Position numbers and translations under genes: made by a program. From Salinarimonas rosea DSM 21201 (GTDB lineage Bacteria > Pseudomonadota > Alphaproteobacteria > Rhizobiales > Beijerinckiaceae): a DNA stretch of 64,000 nucleotides. The stretch is from positions 27,899 to 91,898 of the forward strand of contig NZ_AUBC01000020.1 in NCBI RefSeq assembly GCF_000429045.1, written 5' to 3'. This document shows, in pieces, positions 16,158 to 24,694 of the stretch. The notes under the pieces were generated by a model. It was not told where the DNA came from and searched no databases. It saw only the letters and a list, made by a program, of their open reading frames with translations. How positions within the stretch are numbered: position 1 is the first letter of the stretch; each line of letters opens with the position of its first letter.

Positions 16158-17593
16158 GTCGCGTCGACCGCGGAACGCCGCCGCTCGGCGGCGCCTCGGA
16201 CCTGCGGCCACTCCCGCTGCGGTGCGCGCAGGCGCTCGAAGGCGGCCGCCGCGCGCAGGACCGCCACGTCGGCGAAGCGCGGACCGGCGATCTGGAGGCC
16301 GATGGGCAGGCCTCCCGTCGTGTAGCCGCAATTCACCGAGATCGCCGGCTGCTCGGACATGTTGAAGCCCACCGTGAACCCGATGTGCTCGAAGGGGCGC
16401 TGCCAGTCGTTCGTCGGCGAGGCCCAGTCCGCCGGGTAGGTCGGCATCGGCGCCACCGGCGAGATCAGGAGATCGAAGGGTGCGCTCGCGGCCAGCGACG
16501 CGCGGCGCATGGCGTCGATCTGCGCGAAGCCGCGATAGACCGCCTCGCCCGACAGCTCCGCCCCGCTCTGCGCCCAGGAGAAGATGTAGGGCAGGATCGC
16601 GGCGCGCTTCGCCTCCGGCAGGCCGGCGATGTCGGCCCAGGCCCGTGCGCGCCAGAAGCGGTCGAGCCCGTCGAGCATCTCGCGGGTCAGGAACGGCCCC
16701 GCCTCCTCGACGATCGCCCCCGCCTCGGCGAAGGCGGACGCCGCCCGCTCCACCGCCGCGCGCACCTCGGGCTCGACCTCGGCTCCGACGCCGCAATCGA
16801 GCACGAGGCCGATCTTCAGCCCGCCGACCCCGTGGTCGAGGTCGAGCCAGGGCAGGTCCGCGGGCGGCAGGCACATCGCGTCGCGGCTGTCGGGGCGCGA
16901 GAGAACGCTCATGTAGAGAGCGGTATCGGCGACGGTGCGGGTCATCGGGCCGGCGACGCGGCCGAGGAAGGGCGGGTCGATCGGCACGCGCCCGAAGCTC
17001 GGCTTGAAGCCGACGACGCCGCACCAGCCCGCCGGCAGGCGGATCGAGCCCCCGATGTCGGTGCCGATATGGAGCGGTCCGTAGCCCGCCGCCGCCGCGG
17101 CACCGGCGCCCGCGGAGGATCCGCCGGGGTTGAGGTCCGTGTTCCAGGGGTTGCGGGCGAGCGCGTGGAAGCTCGACAGGCCCGACGACAGCATGCCGTA
17201 GTCGGGCATGGTGGTGCGCGCCACGATCACGCCGCCCGCCTCGCGGGTGCGCGCCGCCGGCGGCGCGTCGACGGCGGAGGGCACGAGATCGCGCGCGGCG
17301 GTGCCGAGCGGCATGCCGAGCCCCTTCGTGGCGATGTTCTCCTTGATCGTCACCGGCACGCCGTCGATCGGCCCGGCCGGCTCGCCCGTGGCCCAGCGCG
17401 CCTCCGAGGCCCGCGCCGCCTCGAGCGCGGCCTGCGGGTCGAAGGCCCAGAGCGCGTGGAGCACCGGCTCGGACGCCTCGATGCGGGCGATCACCGCTTC
17501 GGTGACCTCGACGGGCGAGAGGCGCTTCGCCTCGTAGGCGGCGACGAGGTCGCAGGCCGTGAGATCGGCGAGGTCTGTCGAGGGGGCGGTCAT
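16154..17593 (-). CDS. Amidase signature family hydrolase
   Basis: A 479-residue amidase. The Ser-cisSer-Lys triad is present: Lys84 in PVTIKENIA, the serine pair at 159-160 in NPGGSSAGAG, and nucleophile Ser183 in GTDIGGSIRLPA. The family hydrolyses diverse amides, and some members belong to GatA; no gatB or gatC is nearby, so a catabolic amidase is more likely. It is the last gene of the leftward transporter operon. I chose the ATG at 17593, which has AGAAGGA ten bases upstream; another ATG at 17620 overlaps the ATPase stop and would add nine residues. Its place suggests that it cleaves an imported amide, possibly a peptide-sugar. Confidence 0.88.
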   Translation of the reverse strand: MTAPSTDLADLTACDLVAAYEAKRLSPVEVTEAVIARIEASEPVLHALWAFDPQAALEAARASEARWATGEPAGPIDGVPVTIKENIATKGLGMPLGTAARDLVPSAVDAPPAARTREAGGVIVARTTMPDYGMLSSGLSSFHALARNPWNTDLNPGGSSAGAGAAAAAGYGPLHIGTDIGGSIRLPAGWCGVVGFKPSFGRVPIDPPFLGRVAGPMTRTVADTALYMSVLSRPDSRDAMCLPPADLPWLDLDHGVGGLKIGLVLDCGVGAEVEPEVRAAVERAASAFAEAGAIVEEAGPFLTREMLDGLDRFWRARAWADIAGLPEAKRAAILPYIFSWAQSGAELSGEAVYRGFAQIDAMRRASLAASAPFDLLISPVAPMPTYPADWASPTNDWQRPFEHIGFTVGFNMSEQPAISVNCGYTTGGLPIGLQIAGPRFADVAVLRAAAAFERLRAPQREWPQVRGAAERRRSAVDAT

Positions 17594-17616
17594 CGGAGCG
17601 GGTCCTTCTTCGTGTG

Positions 17617-18480
17617 TCATCCGTTCGCCCGCGCCGCCTCCGCCGCGCGGGTGCGGCGATGGCGGCCCGGGACGGCGTCGAGGAGCGTGCGGGTATAGGC
17701 GTGGGAGGGCGCGTCGAAGACGGCGTCCGTCACCCCCTCCTCGACGATCCGCCCGGCCTGCATGACGCAGACCCGGTCCGTGATCACGCGCACGACCGAG
17801 AGGTCGTGGCTGATGAAGAGGTAGGCGAGGCCGAGCTGCTCCTGCAGGTCCATCATCAGGTTGAGCACCTGGGCCTGAACGGAGACGTCCAGCGCCGAGA
17901 CCGGCTCGTCGCAGACGATCAGTGCCGGGCGCGTGACCAGCGCGCGGGCGATGGCGATGCGCTGGCGCTGCCCGCCGGAGAACTCGTGCGGGTACTTCTC
18001 CGCGGCCGACGCCGGCAGGCCCACCTGGTCGAGCGCCTCGCGCACGCGCCTCTCCCGCGTGGACGCGTCGACCTCGGGCTCGAGCGAGCGGATCGGCTCG
18101 GCCACGATGCGGCCGACGGAATGGCGCGGGTCGAGGGAGCCGTAGGGGTCCTGGAAGATCGCCTGGAAGTGCTTGCGCTCGGCCCGCAGCTCCGCGCGCG
18201 AGAGCGCGAACAGGTCGCGCCCGCGAAAGCGCACGCTCCCCTCCTGCGGGGTCTCGAGTGCCATGACGGTGCGCGCCAGCGTGGACTTGCCGCAGCCCGA
18301 TTCGCCGACGATGCCCAGGCTCTCGCCGGGGCGCAGCGTCAGGCTCACGCCATGCAACGCGGTGAAGGTCGGCGCCGGCTCGAGCAGGGTGCGCCGCGGC
18401 AGTCGGTAGCGGCGCACGAGATCGTGCACCTCGACGAGCGGCGGCGCGTCCCCGCGGATGCCGATGGCAGGAGCGTTCAT
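17617..18480 (-). CDS. Oligopeptide-type ABC transporter ATPase, OppF/DppF
   Basis: A 287-residue cytoplasmic ATPase. Walker A is GESGCGKST, the Q-loop lies in AIFQDPYGSLDPR, the signature is FSGGQRQRIAIARAL, Walker B is LIVCDEPVSALD, and the switch histidine is in FISHDLSVV. The C-terminal region has the APSHAYTRTLLDAVPG motif common to the OppF group. The ATG at 18480 overlaps the stop of the OppD-type gene, so the two are coupled. Together with OppD it powers the permeases encoded just upstream, and perhaps those of the ATPase-less transporter at 10-13 kb. Confidence 0.92.
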   Translation of the reverse strand: MNAPAIGIRGDAPPLVEVHDLVRRYRLPRRTLLEPAPTFTALHGVSLTLRPGESLGIVGESGCGKSTLARTVMALETPQEGSVRFRGRDLFALSRAELRAERKHFQAIFQDPYGSLDPRHSVGRIVAEPIRSLEPEVDASTRERRVREALDQVGLPASAAEKYPHEFSGGQRQRIAIARALVTRPALIVCDEPVSALDVSVQAQVLNLMMDLQEQLGLAYLFISHDLSVVRVITDRVCVMQAGRIVEEGVTDAVFDAPSHAYTRTLLDAVPGRHRRTRAAEAARANG

Positions 18481-19526
18481 CGTGCGCCCTCCGGCTTCGC
18501 GACGGGCGCGGTCGCGCCGGCCTCGGGCGGGTGCGGATGCACGCAGGCGGCGGCGTGGTCCGCGCGGTCGGGCGTGCCGAGCGGCGCGAGCGGGGGCGGC
18601 GCGACGCGGCAATCGTCCTGCGCCCGCGGGCAGCGCGGTGCGAAGGCGCAGCCCGGCGGGCGATGGCGCGGATCGGGCACCTGGCCCGGGATCGCGGCGA
18701 GCCGGCGCTTGCGCCCGCTCGCGTCCCGCGCGCTGGTCAGGAGCGCGGAGCGCGGCGACGCCGCGAAGAGCCCGCGGGTGTAGGGATGCGCCATGTGGGC
18801 GAAGACGTCGCGCGTACGCCCGCTCTCGACCACGCGTCCGGCATACATCACCATCATCCGCTCGCAGGTCTGCTCGACGACGCCGAGATCGTGGGTGATG
18901 AGGACGAGCGCCATGCCCATCTCGGCCACGAGGTCCTCGAGGAGGTCGAGAATCTGCGCCTGGATGGTCACGTCGAGCGCCGTCGTCGGCTCGTCGGCGA
19001 TGAGCACGTCCGGCCCGCAGGCGAGCGCGATGGCGATGACGACGCGCTGGCGCTGCCCGCCCGAGAGCTGGTGCGGGTAGAGGTCGAGCGAGAAGCGCGG
19101 GCCGGGCAGGCCGACGCGGTCGAGGAGCGCACGCGCCCGTCCCGCGGCCTCTCCCTTCGAGAGGCGCAGGTGGAGGATCAGGCTCTCGGCGATCTGCGCG
19201 CCGATGGTCTTCACCGGATTGAGCGCCGTCATCGGCTCCTGGAACACCATGGCGATTCGCCGCCCGCGGATCGCCTGCATCTCCCGCTCGGGCGTCGCCA
19301 GCAGGTCCTGCCCGTCGAGGCGAATCGCGCCCGTCGCCCGCGCGGCGCCCGGCAGGAGCCCCATGACGGCGAGCGCCGTCATCGACTTGCCGCAGCCCGA
19401 TTCGCCGACGAGGCCGAGCTTCTCGCCGCGGTCGAGGGCGAGATCGACGCCCTCCAGGATCGGCGCCGCGCCCGTCGGCGCGGGGATCTCGACGCGCAGG
19501 TCGTGGATCTCGAGGAGCCGGCTCAT
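18477..19526 (-). CDS. Oligopeptide-type ABC transporter ATPase, OppD/DppD
   Basis: A 349-residue ATPase. Walker A is GESGCGKSM, the signature is [15 protein letters not shown], Walker B is [11 protein letters not shown], and the switch histidine is in ITHDLGVV. The C-terminal oligo_HPY extension holds a cysteine-rich [16 protein letters not shown]...C set, which in related transporters binds an Fe-S cluster. The ATG at 19526 overlaps the OppC-type stop. It forms a heterodimer with the next gene product and is clearly part of a five-gene uptake operon. Confidence 0.92.
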   Translation of the reverse strand: MSRLLEIHDLRVEIPAPTGAAPILEGVDLALDRGEKLGLVGESGCGKSMTALAVMGLLPGAARATGAIRLDGQDLLATPEREMQAIRGRRIAMVFQEPMTALNPVKTIGAQIAESLILHLRLSKGEAAGRARALLDRVGLPGPRFSLDLYPHQLSGGQRQRVVIAIALACGPDVLIADEPTTALDVTIQAQILDLLEDLVAEMGMALVLITHDLGVVEQTCERMMVMYAGRVVESGRTRDVFAHMAHPYTRGLFAASPRSALLTSARDASGRKRRLAAIPGQVPDPRHRPPGCAFAPRCPRAQDDCRVAPPPLAPLGTPDRADHAAACVHPHPPEAGATAPVAKPEGAR

Positions 19527-20377
19527 CGCGCACGCCTCACCTTCGGGTCGAGCGCGTCGCGCAGGCCGTCGCCGAGCAGGTTGAGGCCGAGCACGGCGAT
19601 GGTGATGGCGAGGCCCGGGAAGACCGCGAGCCAGGGCGCGGAATAGATGTAGGTCTGCGCGTCGAACAGCATCTTGCCCCAGGAGGGCTGCGGCGGCTGC
19701 ACGCCGAGCCCCACGTAGGAGAGCCCCGCCTCGGCGACGATGGCGAGCGCGAACTGGATCGTCGCCTGCACGACGAGCACCGCCGTGCAGTTCGGCAGGA
19801 CGTGCTCGACGGTAATGGCGAGATCGCTCTTGCCGGCGCAGCGCGCCGCGAGGACGAAGTCGCGCTTCCACAGCCCCAGCGCGGCACCGCGGGTGAGGCG
19901 CGCGAACACGGGAATGTTGAAGATCCCGATCGCCACGATGGCGTTCACCGCGCCCGGCCCCGCGAGCGCGGTGATGATGACCGCCGTCAGGAGCGCCGGG
20001 AAGGCGAAGGCGAGATCGGTCGAGCGCATGACGACGTCGTCGACGAGCCCGCCCCTCGCCGCCGCCAGCGCACCGAGCGGCACGCCGATGCCGGCGCCGA
20101 CCAGCACCGCCACGACCGCGACCACGATCGAGACCTGCGCGCCGGCCATGATCTGGGAGAGGACGTCGCGCCCGAAGAAGTCGGTGCCCAGCGGATGCGC
20201 GAGCGAGGGCGGCTCGAGCTTGTTGAGGATGTTCAGGGCGGTCGGCTCCCAGGGCGTCCACACGAGCGAGACGAGCGCCATGCCGACGAAGATCGCCGTG
20301 ACGACGAGGCCCACGACGAGGCTCGGGCTCGCGGCCGGGACGAGCCGCCCGCGCGGCTTCTGCACCGCGCCACTCAT
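19523..20377 (-). CDS. Oligopeptide-type ABC transporter permease, OppC/DppC (copy 2)
   Basis: A 284-residue inner-membrane permease. The N-terminal helix (SLVVGLVVTAIFVGMALVSL) is followed by HPLGTDFFGRDVLSQIM, the family signature. The ATPase-contact loop is RCAGKSDLAITVEHVLPNC, and LSYVGLGVQPPQPSWGKML precedes the last helices. The ATG at 20377 overlaps the OppB-type stop, and its own stop overlaps the OppD-type start. This tight coupling suggests fixed stoichiometry. Confidence 0.9.
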   Translation of the reverse strand: MSGAVQKPRGRLVPAASPSLVVGLVVTAIFVGMALVSLVWTPWEPTALNILNKLEPPSLAHPLGTDFFGRDVLSQIMAGAQVSIVVAVVAVLVGAGIGVPLGALAAARGGLVDDVVMRSTDLAFAFPALLTAVIITALAGPGAVNAIVAIGIFNIPVFARLTRGAALGLWKRDFVLAARCAGKSDLAITVEHVLPNCTAVLVVQATIQFALAIVAEAGLSYVGLGVQPPQPSWGKMLFDAQTYIYSAPWLAVFPGLAITIAVLGLNLLGDGLRDALDPKVRRAR

Positions 20378-21327
20378 CGCGCGCCCCCCCGCGAGAGCCG
20401 CGGATCGAGAGCGGCGTAGGCGAGGTCGACGACGAAGTTCACGACGATGACGGAGACGGCCAGGAGCGTGACGAGGCTCTGCACCGTGACGAGGTCGCGC
20501 TGGGCGATGGCCTGGAACACGAGGCGCCCGAGCCCGGGCAGGGTGAAGACGTTCTCGATGATGATCGTCCCCGCGAGCAGGAAGGAGAATTGCAGTCCCA
20601 TGATGGTGACGACGGGGATCAGCGCGTTGGGCACCGCATGGCGCCACAGGGCCGCCTCCCCGGAGAGGCCCTTGGCACGCGCCGTGCGGATGAAGTCCTC
20701 GCCCAGCGTCTCGATCACGGAGGAGCGCGTCACCCGCGCGAGGATCGCCGCCTGCGGCAGGGCGAGCGCGAAGGCGGGCAGGACGAGCGCCTCGAGCCCC
20801 GCGAGGAGCCCCGCCTCCCAGCCGGGAAAGCCCGAGGCCGGCAGCCAGCCCAGCGTCAGCGAGAACAGGACGACGAGCATGAGCCCGAGCCAGAAGTTCG
20901 GGACGGCGACGCCGACCTGCGCGACCCCCATCGTCGCGAGGTCCCCCGCCCGCCCGCGCCGCGAGGCGGCATAGACGCCGACCGGAATCGCGATCAGCGT
21001 CGAGAGCACGAGGGCGAGCACCGCGAGCGGCAGGCTCACCGCGGCCCGCTGCGCCACGAGGTCGGCCACGGGGACGGAATAGGTGTAGCTCGTGCCGAGA
21101 TCGCCGACGAGAAAGCCGCCGATCCAGTCGAGATAGCGCCAGACCACCGGCTGATCGAGGCCCATCTCGGCCCTCAGCGCGGCCAGCGTATCGGGCCGCG
21201 CCCCGGTGCCGAGGATGATCGCCGCGGGATCGCCGGGCAGCACGGCCATGGCCACGAACACGACGAGGCTCGCCGCGAAGGCGGTGAGGACGAGCGCGAT
21301 CGTGCGGCCGAGGAAATAGCGGGGCAA
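20374..21327 (-). CDS. Oligopeptide-type ABC transporter permease, OppB/DppB (copy 2)
   Basis: A 317-residue inner-membrane permease. It begins MPRYFLGRTIALVLTAF with one anchor helix, then GDPAAIILGTGA, a periplasmic MGLDQPVVWRYLDWIGGFLVGDLG stretch and several membrane helices. The contact loop is DFIRTARAKGLSGEAALWRHAVPNALIP. The gene is separated from the binding-protein gene by 246 bases that contain a pair of inverted hairpin repeats. It resembles the first-transporter permease at 11.6 kb in layout but differs in sequence. Confidence 0.9.
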   Translation of the reverse strand: MPRYFLGRTIALVLTAFAASLVVFVAMAVLPGDPAAIILGTGARPDTLAALRAEMGLDQPVVWRYLDWIGGFLVGDLGTSYTYSVPVADLVAQRAAVSLPLAVLALVLSTLIAIPVGVYAASRRGRAGDLATMGVAQVGVAVPNFWLGLMLVVLFSLTLGWLPASGFPGWEAGLLAGLEALVLPAFALALPQAAILARVTRSSVIETLGEDFIRTARAKGLSGEAALWRHAVPNALIPVVTIMGLQFSFLLAGTIIIENVFTLPGLGRLVFQAIAQRDLVTVQSLVTLLAVSVIVVNFVVDLAYAALDPRLSRGGAR

Positions 21328-21357
21328 GTCTTCTTCATCCTCTCGGCTGCGCCTCCT

Positions 21358-21541
21358 GTCGTCCCGGGCGCCGAAGGCGACCCGGGACCCGGAACCGCAG
21401 GTGTCCGGTGGAGCGGCGTGACGACGTCGCGGCCACTGGACGCCCGCATCGGCGCCGCGTGGACGGACGCGCTCTCGCGCGCCCTGAGTGAAGCGGCACG
21501 TGTTCTGGGTCCCGGGCCCGCTTCGCGACCCGGGATGACGG
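21358..21541. repeat. Pair of inverted REP-like hairpin units
   Basis: Two units of about 38-40 bases face each other. The left unit (21358-21395) reads GTCGTCCCGGGCGCCGAAGG and continues CGACCCGGGACCCGGAAC. The reverse complement of the right unit (21502-21541) matches it closely, including TCCCGGG, CGAAG, CCCGGGACCC and GAAC. Each unit can fold on its own through CCCGGG arms. The pair sits between the binding-protein and OppB-type genes of one operon, where REP elements often stabilise the upstream message. The layout resembles a BIME. Confidence 0.75.
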
Positions 21542-21573
21542 AGGTGGCGCCCTCGGAAGAGCGCCCCTCCCCC

Positions 21574-23061
21574 TCACTGCGCCCAGCGCGCCTCGGTGGC
21601 GTCGTTCGCCGGGATCGGCTGGTTGGTCCACAGGCCCTCGAGGTCCGCGCGCCAGACGCCGATCTTGGGCAGCGCGTAGAGGAACACCGCCGGCTGGTCC
21701 TCCGAGAGGATGCGCTGGAGCTCGCCGGCGATCTCCGCCTGCTCCTCCTGGTCGGTCGCGGCCAGGTAGCGCCGGTAGGCCTCGCGGTAGGCCTCGCTGC
21801 CGTAGTTGAAGTAGTATTCGTCGCGCGCGAAGATATCGAGGTCGCGCGGCTCGGTATGCGCCACGATCGTCGCGTCGAACTCGTAGCCGCGGAAGACCTG
21901 CTCCAGCCACTGCGCCCACTCGATCGGCACGAGCTCGACGTCGAGCCCGACCTGCTGGAGGTAGGCCGCCGCGACCTCGCCGCCGCGCCGCGCATAGGCC
22001 GGGGGCGGCAGGTGGATGGTGAGCGAGGCGCCCGCGGCGCCGGCCTCCTCGAGCAGCGCGCGCGCCCGCTCGGGATCGAAGGGGTAGGCGTCGGAGAAGT
22101 CGACGTAGCCCGGGCTCGCCGGCGTCGAGAAGGAGCCGATCGGCGTGCCGAGCCCGTTCTGCACGGCCTCGACCATCGCCTCCTTGTCGATGGCGTGGGC
22201 CAGCGCCCGGCGCACGCGCACGTCGTCGAGCGGTGCGCGCGCATTGTTGAGCGACAGCAGCACCTCGCCCTCCGTCGCACCGACGGCGACGGTGAAGCGG
22301 TCGTCGTTCTCGAACTGCGGCAGCGCCTCGGGCGCGGGGAAGTTCGGGAAGGCGTCGAGGTCGCCGGCCAGCATCGCCGCCGTGGCGGCGGACGGGTCCG
22401 AGATGAAGCGGATGACGAGGTTCTCGATCGCCGGCGCGTCGCCCCAGTAGTCGGCGTAGCGCGTCATCTCCACCCGGTCGCCCTGCACCCAGCGCGCGAA
22501 GCGGTAGGGGCCGGTGCCGACCGGATTCGTCTTGTTGGTCTCCGCCGAGCCCGGCGCCACCATCACGGCGTCGCCCCAGGCCATGTTGAACAGGAAGCGC
22601 GAGGAGGGCTGGCTCAGCGTCACCACGGCCGTGTACGGGTCGGGGCACTCGGTCGAGGCGATCGGCTCGAACAGGCCCTTCTGGGCGTTGGTCGAATCGG
22701 GCGCCAGCGCGCGCTCGTAGGAGAACTGCACGATCGAGCAGTCGAACGGCGTGCCGTCGTGGAAGGTGGCACCCTCGCGCAGGTCGAACGTGTAGACGAG
22801 CCCGTCGTCGGAGACCTCCCAGCTCTCGGCCAGCGCCGGCACCACCGACCCGTCGCCGGCGATCTGCACCAGGCCCTCGAAGATGTTGGCGTAGGTCACC
22901 TCGCGGATCGCCGCGGCCGCGCCGGCGGTCGGGTCGAGCATCGGTGGCTCGAGCTGCATGCCGAGCCGGAGCGTGTCGCGATCCTGCGCGAGCGCGCCGG
23001 CGGCGCCGAGCGCCAGCAGGCTCGCGGCGAGGGCGAGGGTGTTGAGATGCGAGGAGCGCAT
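21574..23061 (-). CDS. Family 5 solute-binding protein of an Opp/Dpp-type transporter (copy 2)
   Basis: A 495-residue periplasmic binding protein. The signal peptide ends near ALGAAGALAQ, about residue 25. Family 5 hallmarks are LAESWEVSDDGLVYTFDL, FHDGTPFDCSIVQFSYER, NPVGTGPYRFARW, and DDVRVRRALAHAIDKEAMV. It is the first gene of the leftward operon with two permeases, two ATPases and the amidase. Substrate class is not readable from the sequence; a peptide or glycopeptide would fit the amidase. A 174-base gap separates it from pdxH upstream. Confidence 0.9.
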   Translation of the reverse strand: MRSSHLNTLALAASLLALGAAGALAQDRDTLRLGMQLEPPMLDPTAGAAAAIREVTYANIFEGLVQIAGDGSVVPALAESWEVSDDGLVYTFDLREGATFHDGTPFDCSIVQFSYERALAPDSTNAQKGLFEPIASTECPDPYTAVVTLSQPSSRFLFNMAWGDAVMVAPGSAETNKTNPVGTGPYRFARWVQGDRVEMTRYADYWGDAPAIENLVIRFISDPSAATAAMLAGDLDAFPNFPAPEALPQFENDDRFTVAVGATEGEVLLSLNNARAPLDDVRVRRALAHAIDKEAMVEAVQNGLGTPIGSFSTPASPGYVDFSDAYPFDPERARALLEEAGAAGASLTIHLPPPAYARRGGEVAAAYLQQVGLDVELVPIEWAQWLEQVFRGYEFDATIVAHTEPRDLDIFARDEYYFNYGSEAYREAYRRYLAATDQEEQAEIAGELQRILSEDQPAVFLYALPKIGVWRADLEGLWTNQPIPANDATEARWAQ

Positions 23062-23235
23062 CGGCCGATCTCCTTCCCGTGTTCGTCGGCCGGCCCGCGG
23101 CCGGCTGCGGCGGCGATCCGCCGAGACTGCGCCGACCATGCCCGAACCGCGGCCGTTCACGCTAGCCGTTCGGCTCGTGCAGCCGCGCCCGATCATCCTG
23201 CGCGTCACGCCACGGACGTCAATCGCGCGCGGCCC

Positions 23236-23847
23236 TCACGGGTACAGCCGCTCCCGCGTCCAGCCGCCACCTTCGGTGGGCGTGAACACCACCCGGTCGT
23301 GCAGGCGGAACGGCCTGTCGGCCCAGAACTCGATTCGCATGGGCAGGATGCGGAAGCCCGTCCAGTGCGGCGGGCGGGGGATCTCACCCACGGCGTACCT
23401 GGCGGCGTTCGTCGCCACCGCCCTCTCCAGCGCGAATCGGCTCTCGAGGGGGCGCGACTGGCGGCTCGCCCAGGCGCCGATCCGGCTCTGGCGCGGGCGC
23501 GAGGCGAAGTAGGCGTCGGCCTCCGCGTCCGTGACGCGCTCGACCGCGCCGCGCACGCGCACCTGCCGGCGCAGGCTCTTCCAGTGCAGGCACAGCGCCG
23601 CCTGCGGGTTGGCGGCGAGCTCCTCGCCCTTCTGCGACTGCGTGTTCGTGTAGAACACGAAGCCACGCGGATCGTAGCCCTTCAGCAGGACCATGCGCAC
23701 GTTGGGCAGGCCGCTCGCGTCCGCAGTGGCGAGCGCGATGGCGTTGGGGTCCTCCGGCTCGGAGGCCTTCGCCTCGGAAAACCAGGTCTCGAACAGGGCG
23801 TAGGGCTCGTCCGCCTGCGTGAAGTCACCAGCCGTTAACTCGTCCAC
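23236..23847 (-). CDS. pdxH: Pyridoxamine 5'-phosphate oxidase
   Basis: A 203-residue FMN enzyme. It oxidises pyridoxine- or pyridoxamine-5'-phosphate to PLP in the last step of cofactor synthesis and salvage. The family pattern is clear: [21 protein letters not shown] for FMN binding, [29 protein letters not shown] and the C-terminal [15 protein letters not shown] and GWTRERLYP, where the terminal motif is a PROSITE-type PdxH signature. It has full length and an apparently complete active site. It is probably a core gene bordering the accessory island. Confidence 0.95.
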   Translation of the reverse strand: MDELTAGDFTQADEPYALFETWFSEAKASEPEDPNAIALATADASGLPNVRMVLLKGYDPRGFVFYTNTQSQKGEELAANPQAALCLHWKSLRRQVRVRGAVERVTDAEADAYFASRPRQSRIGAWASRQSRPLESRFALERAVATNAARYAVGEIPRPPHWTGFRILPMRIEFWADRPFRLHDRVVFTPTEGGGWTRERLYP

Positions 23848-23988
23848 GATTCACTCTCCGGGCCAGGAGCATCGCCCCGGGGTGCCGTCGCGGGCGCCGG
23901 CGGGACGATGCGGGACACGAGCACCCGGCGCGCCGCGCCTCGTGGGAACGAGGCGGCGCCCCGGACGGCCGCGCGAGAAGGACCCGAC

Positions 23989-24558
23989 ATGCCCCTCCCG
24001 CACGGGGTCTCTTCCGGACATGATAGGGCGAAACCGCGCCGCGGCACAGGCGCGCCGCGCGCCCTCGCGGTCGCGGGATCGTTGTGGCTCGGCGCCTGCG
24101 CGGGCCCGGGGCCGCTCGCGACCCTGGTGCCGGGAGAGCCGCTGACCACGGGCTCGATCGCCGCCGGATCGGCGGGGCGCGCCCTCACGCTCGGCCTCGG
24201 CGGCGTCGCGTTCGCGCAGGCGAGCCTCGCGCTCGCCGACGCGCTCGACCCGATGGGCGGCGGCGAGGCCGTCTCCTGGACCGACCCGGCGAGCGGCGCG
24301 CGCGGCACGATCGCCGCCGCGGGGCCGCCGCGCGTCGAGGGCGCGCTCGTCTGCCGGCGCTTCGACGCACACACGCTGCCCGTGCCGGGCGCGACGCCCA
24401 CCACCGAGGCCGTCCGGCACGAGGGTCGCGCCTGCCGCGTCGCAGCGCGGACCTGGCGAATCGAGGAGGCGGCTCGTGCCGAGGCGGAGGCGGAGGGTCT
24501 CCCCGGTGCGGCGGCGACGGGGCTGCCGACGGATCTCCTGCCGCGCCCCTCCGGGTGA
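23989..24558 (+). CDS. Predicted lipoprotein, RT0821/Lpp0805-like surface protein
   Basis: A 189-residue exported protein. After a positively charged start, a hydrophobic stretch ends in the lipobox LGAC (residues 34-37), so a lipid-modified Cys is expected. The rest resembles the small alphaproteobacterial 17-kDa/RT0821 family: ASLALADALDPMGGGEAVSWTDPASGARG, then a VCRRFDAHTL region with conserved cysteines. The ATG at 23989 has GAGAAGGA just upstream, while an earlier in-frame ATG lies in less plausible arginine-rich sequence. It may be an envelope-stability protein; no specific function is known. Confidence 0.65.
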   Translation: MPLPHGVSSGHDRAKPRRGTGAPRALAVAGSLWLGACAGPGPLATLVPGEPLTTGSIAAGSAGRALTLGLGGVAFAQASLALADALDPMGGGEAVSWTDPASGARGTIAAAGPPRVEGALVCRRFDAHTLPVPGATPTTEAVRHEGRACRVAARTWRIEEAARAEAEAEGLPGAAATGLPTDLLPRPSG

Positions 24559-24694
24559 TTGCGCAGGCGCCGGCGCGGACAGTTGCGCGCGCGCAACACC
24601 TCTCCCATATCCTCCCGCAGGGGCACGGCCGCGCCGGCCACGCCCCCGAGAGCCCGACGACCCGAGCCGCACAACCGATCACCAGGTACGAGCG

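Noticed and set aside
13293..17024. A 1243-codon minus-strand frame over murA and nagA, and a 1287-codon plus-strand frame at 13835-17698.
   Set aside because: Both are Arg/Ala/Pro-rich shadows over genes with intact catalytic motifs.
20590..23838. A 1082-codon plus-strand frame opposite the OppB-type and binding-protein genes.
   Set aside because: Composition is typical of a GC-rich shadow and it crosses two real genes and a repeat pair.
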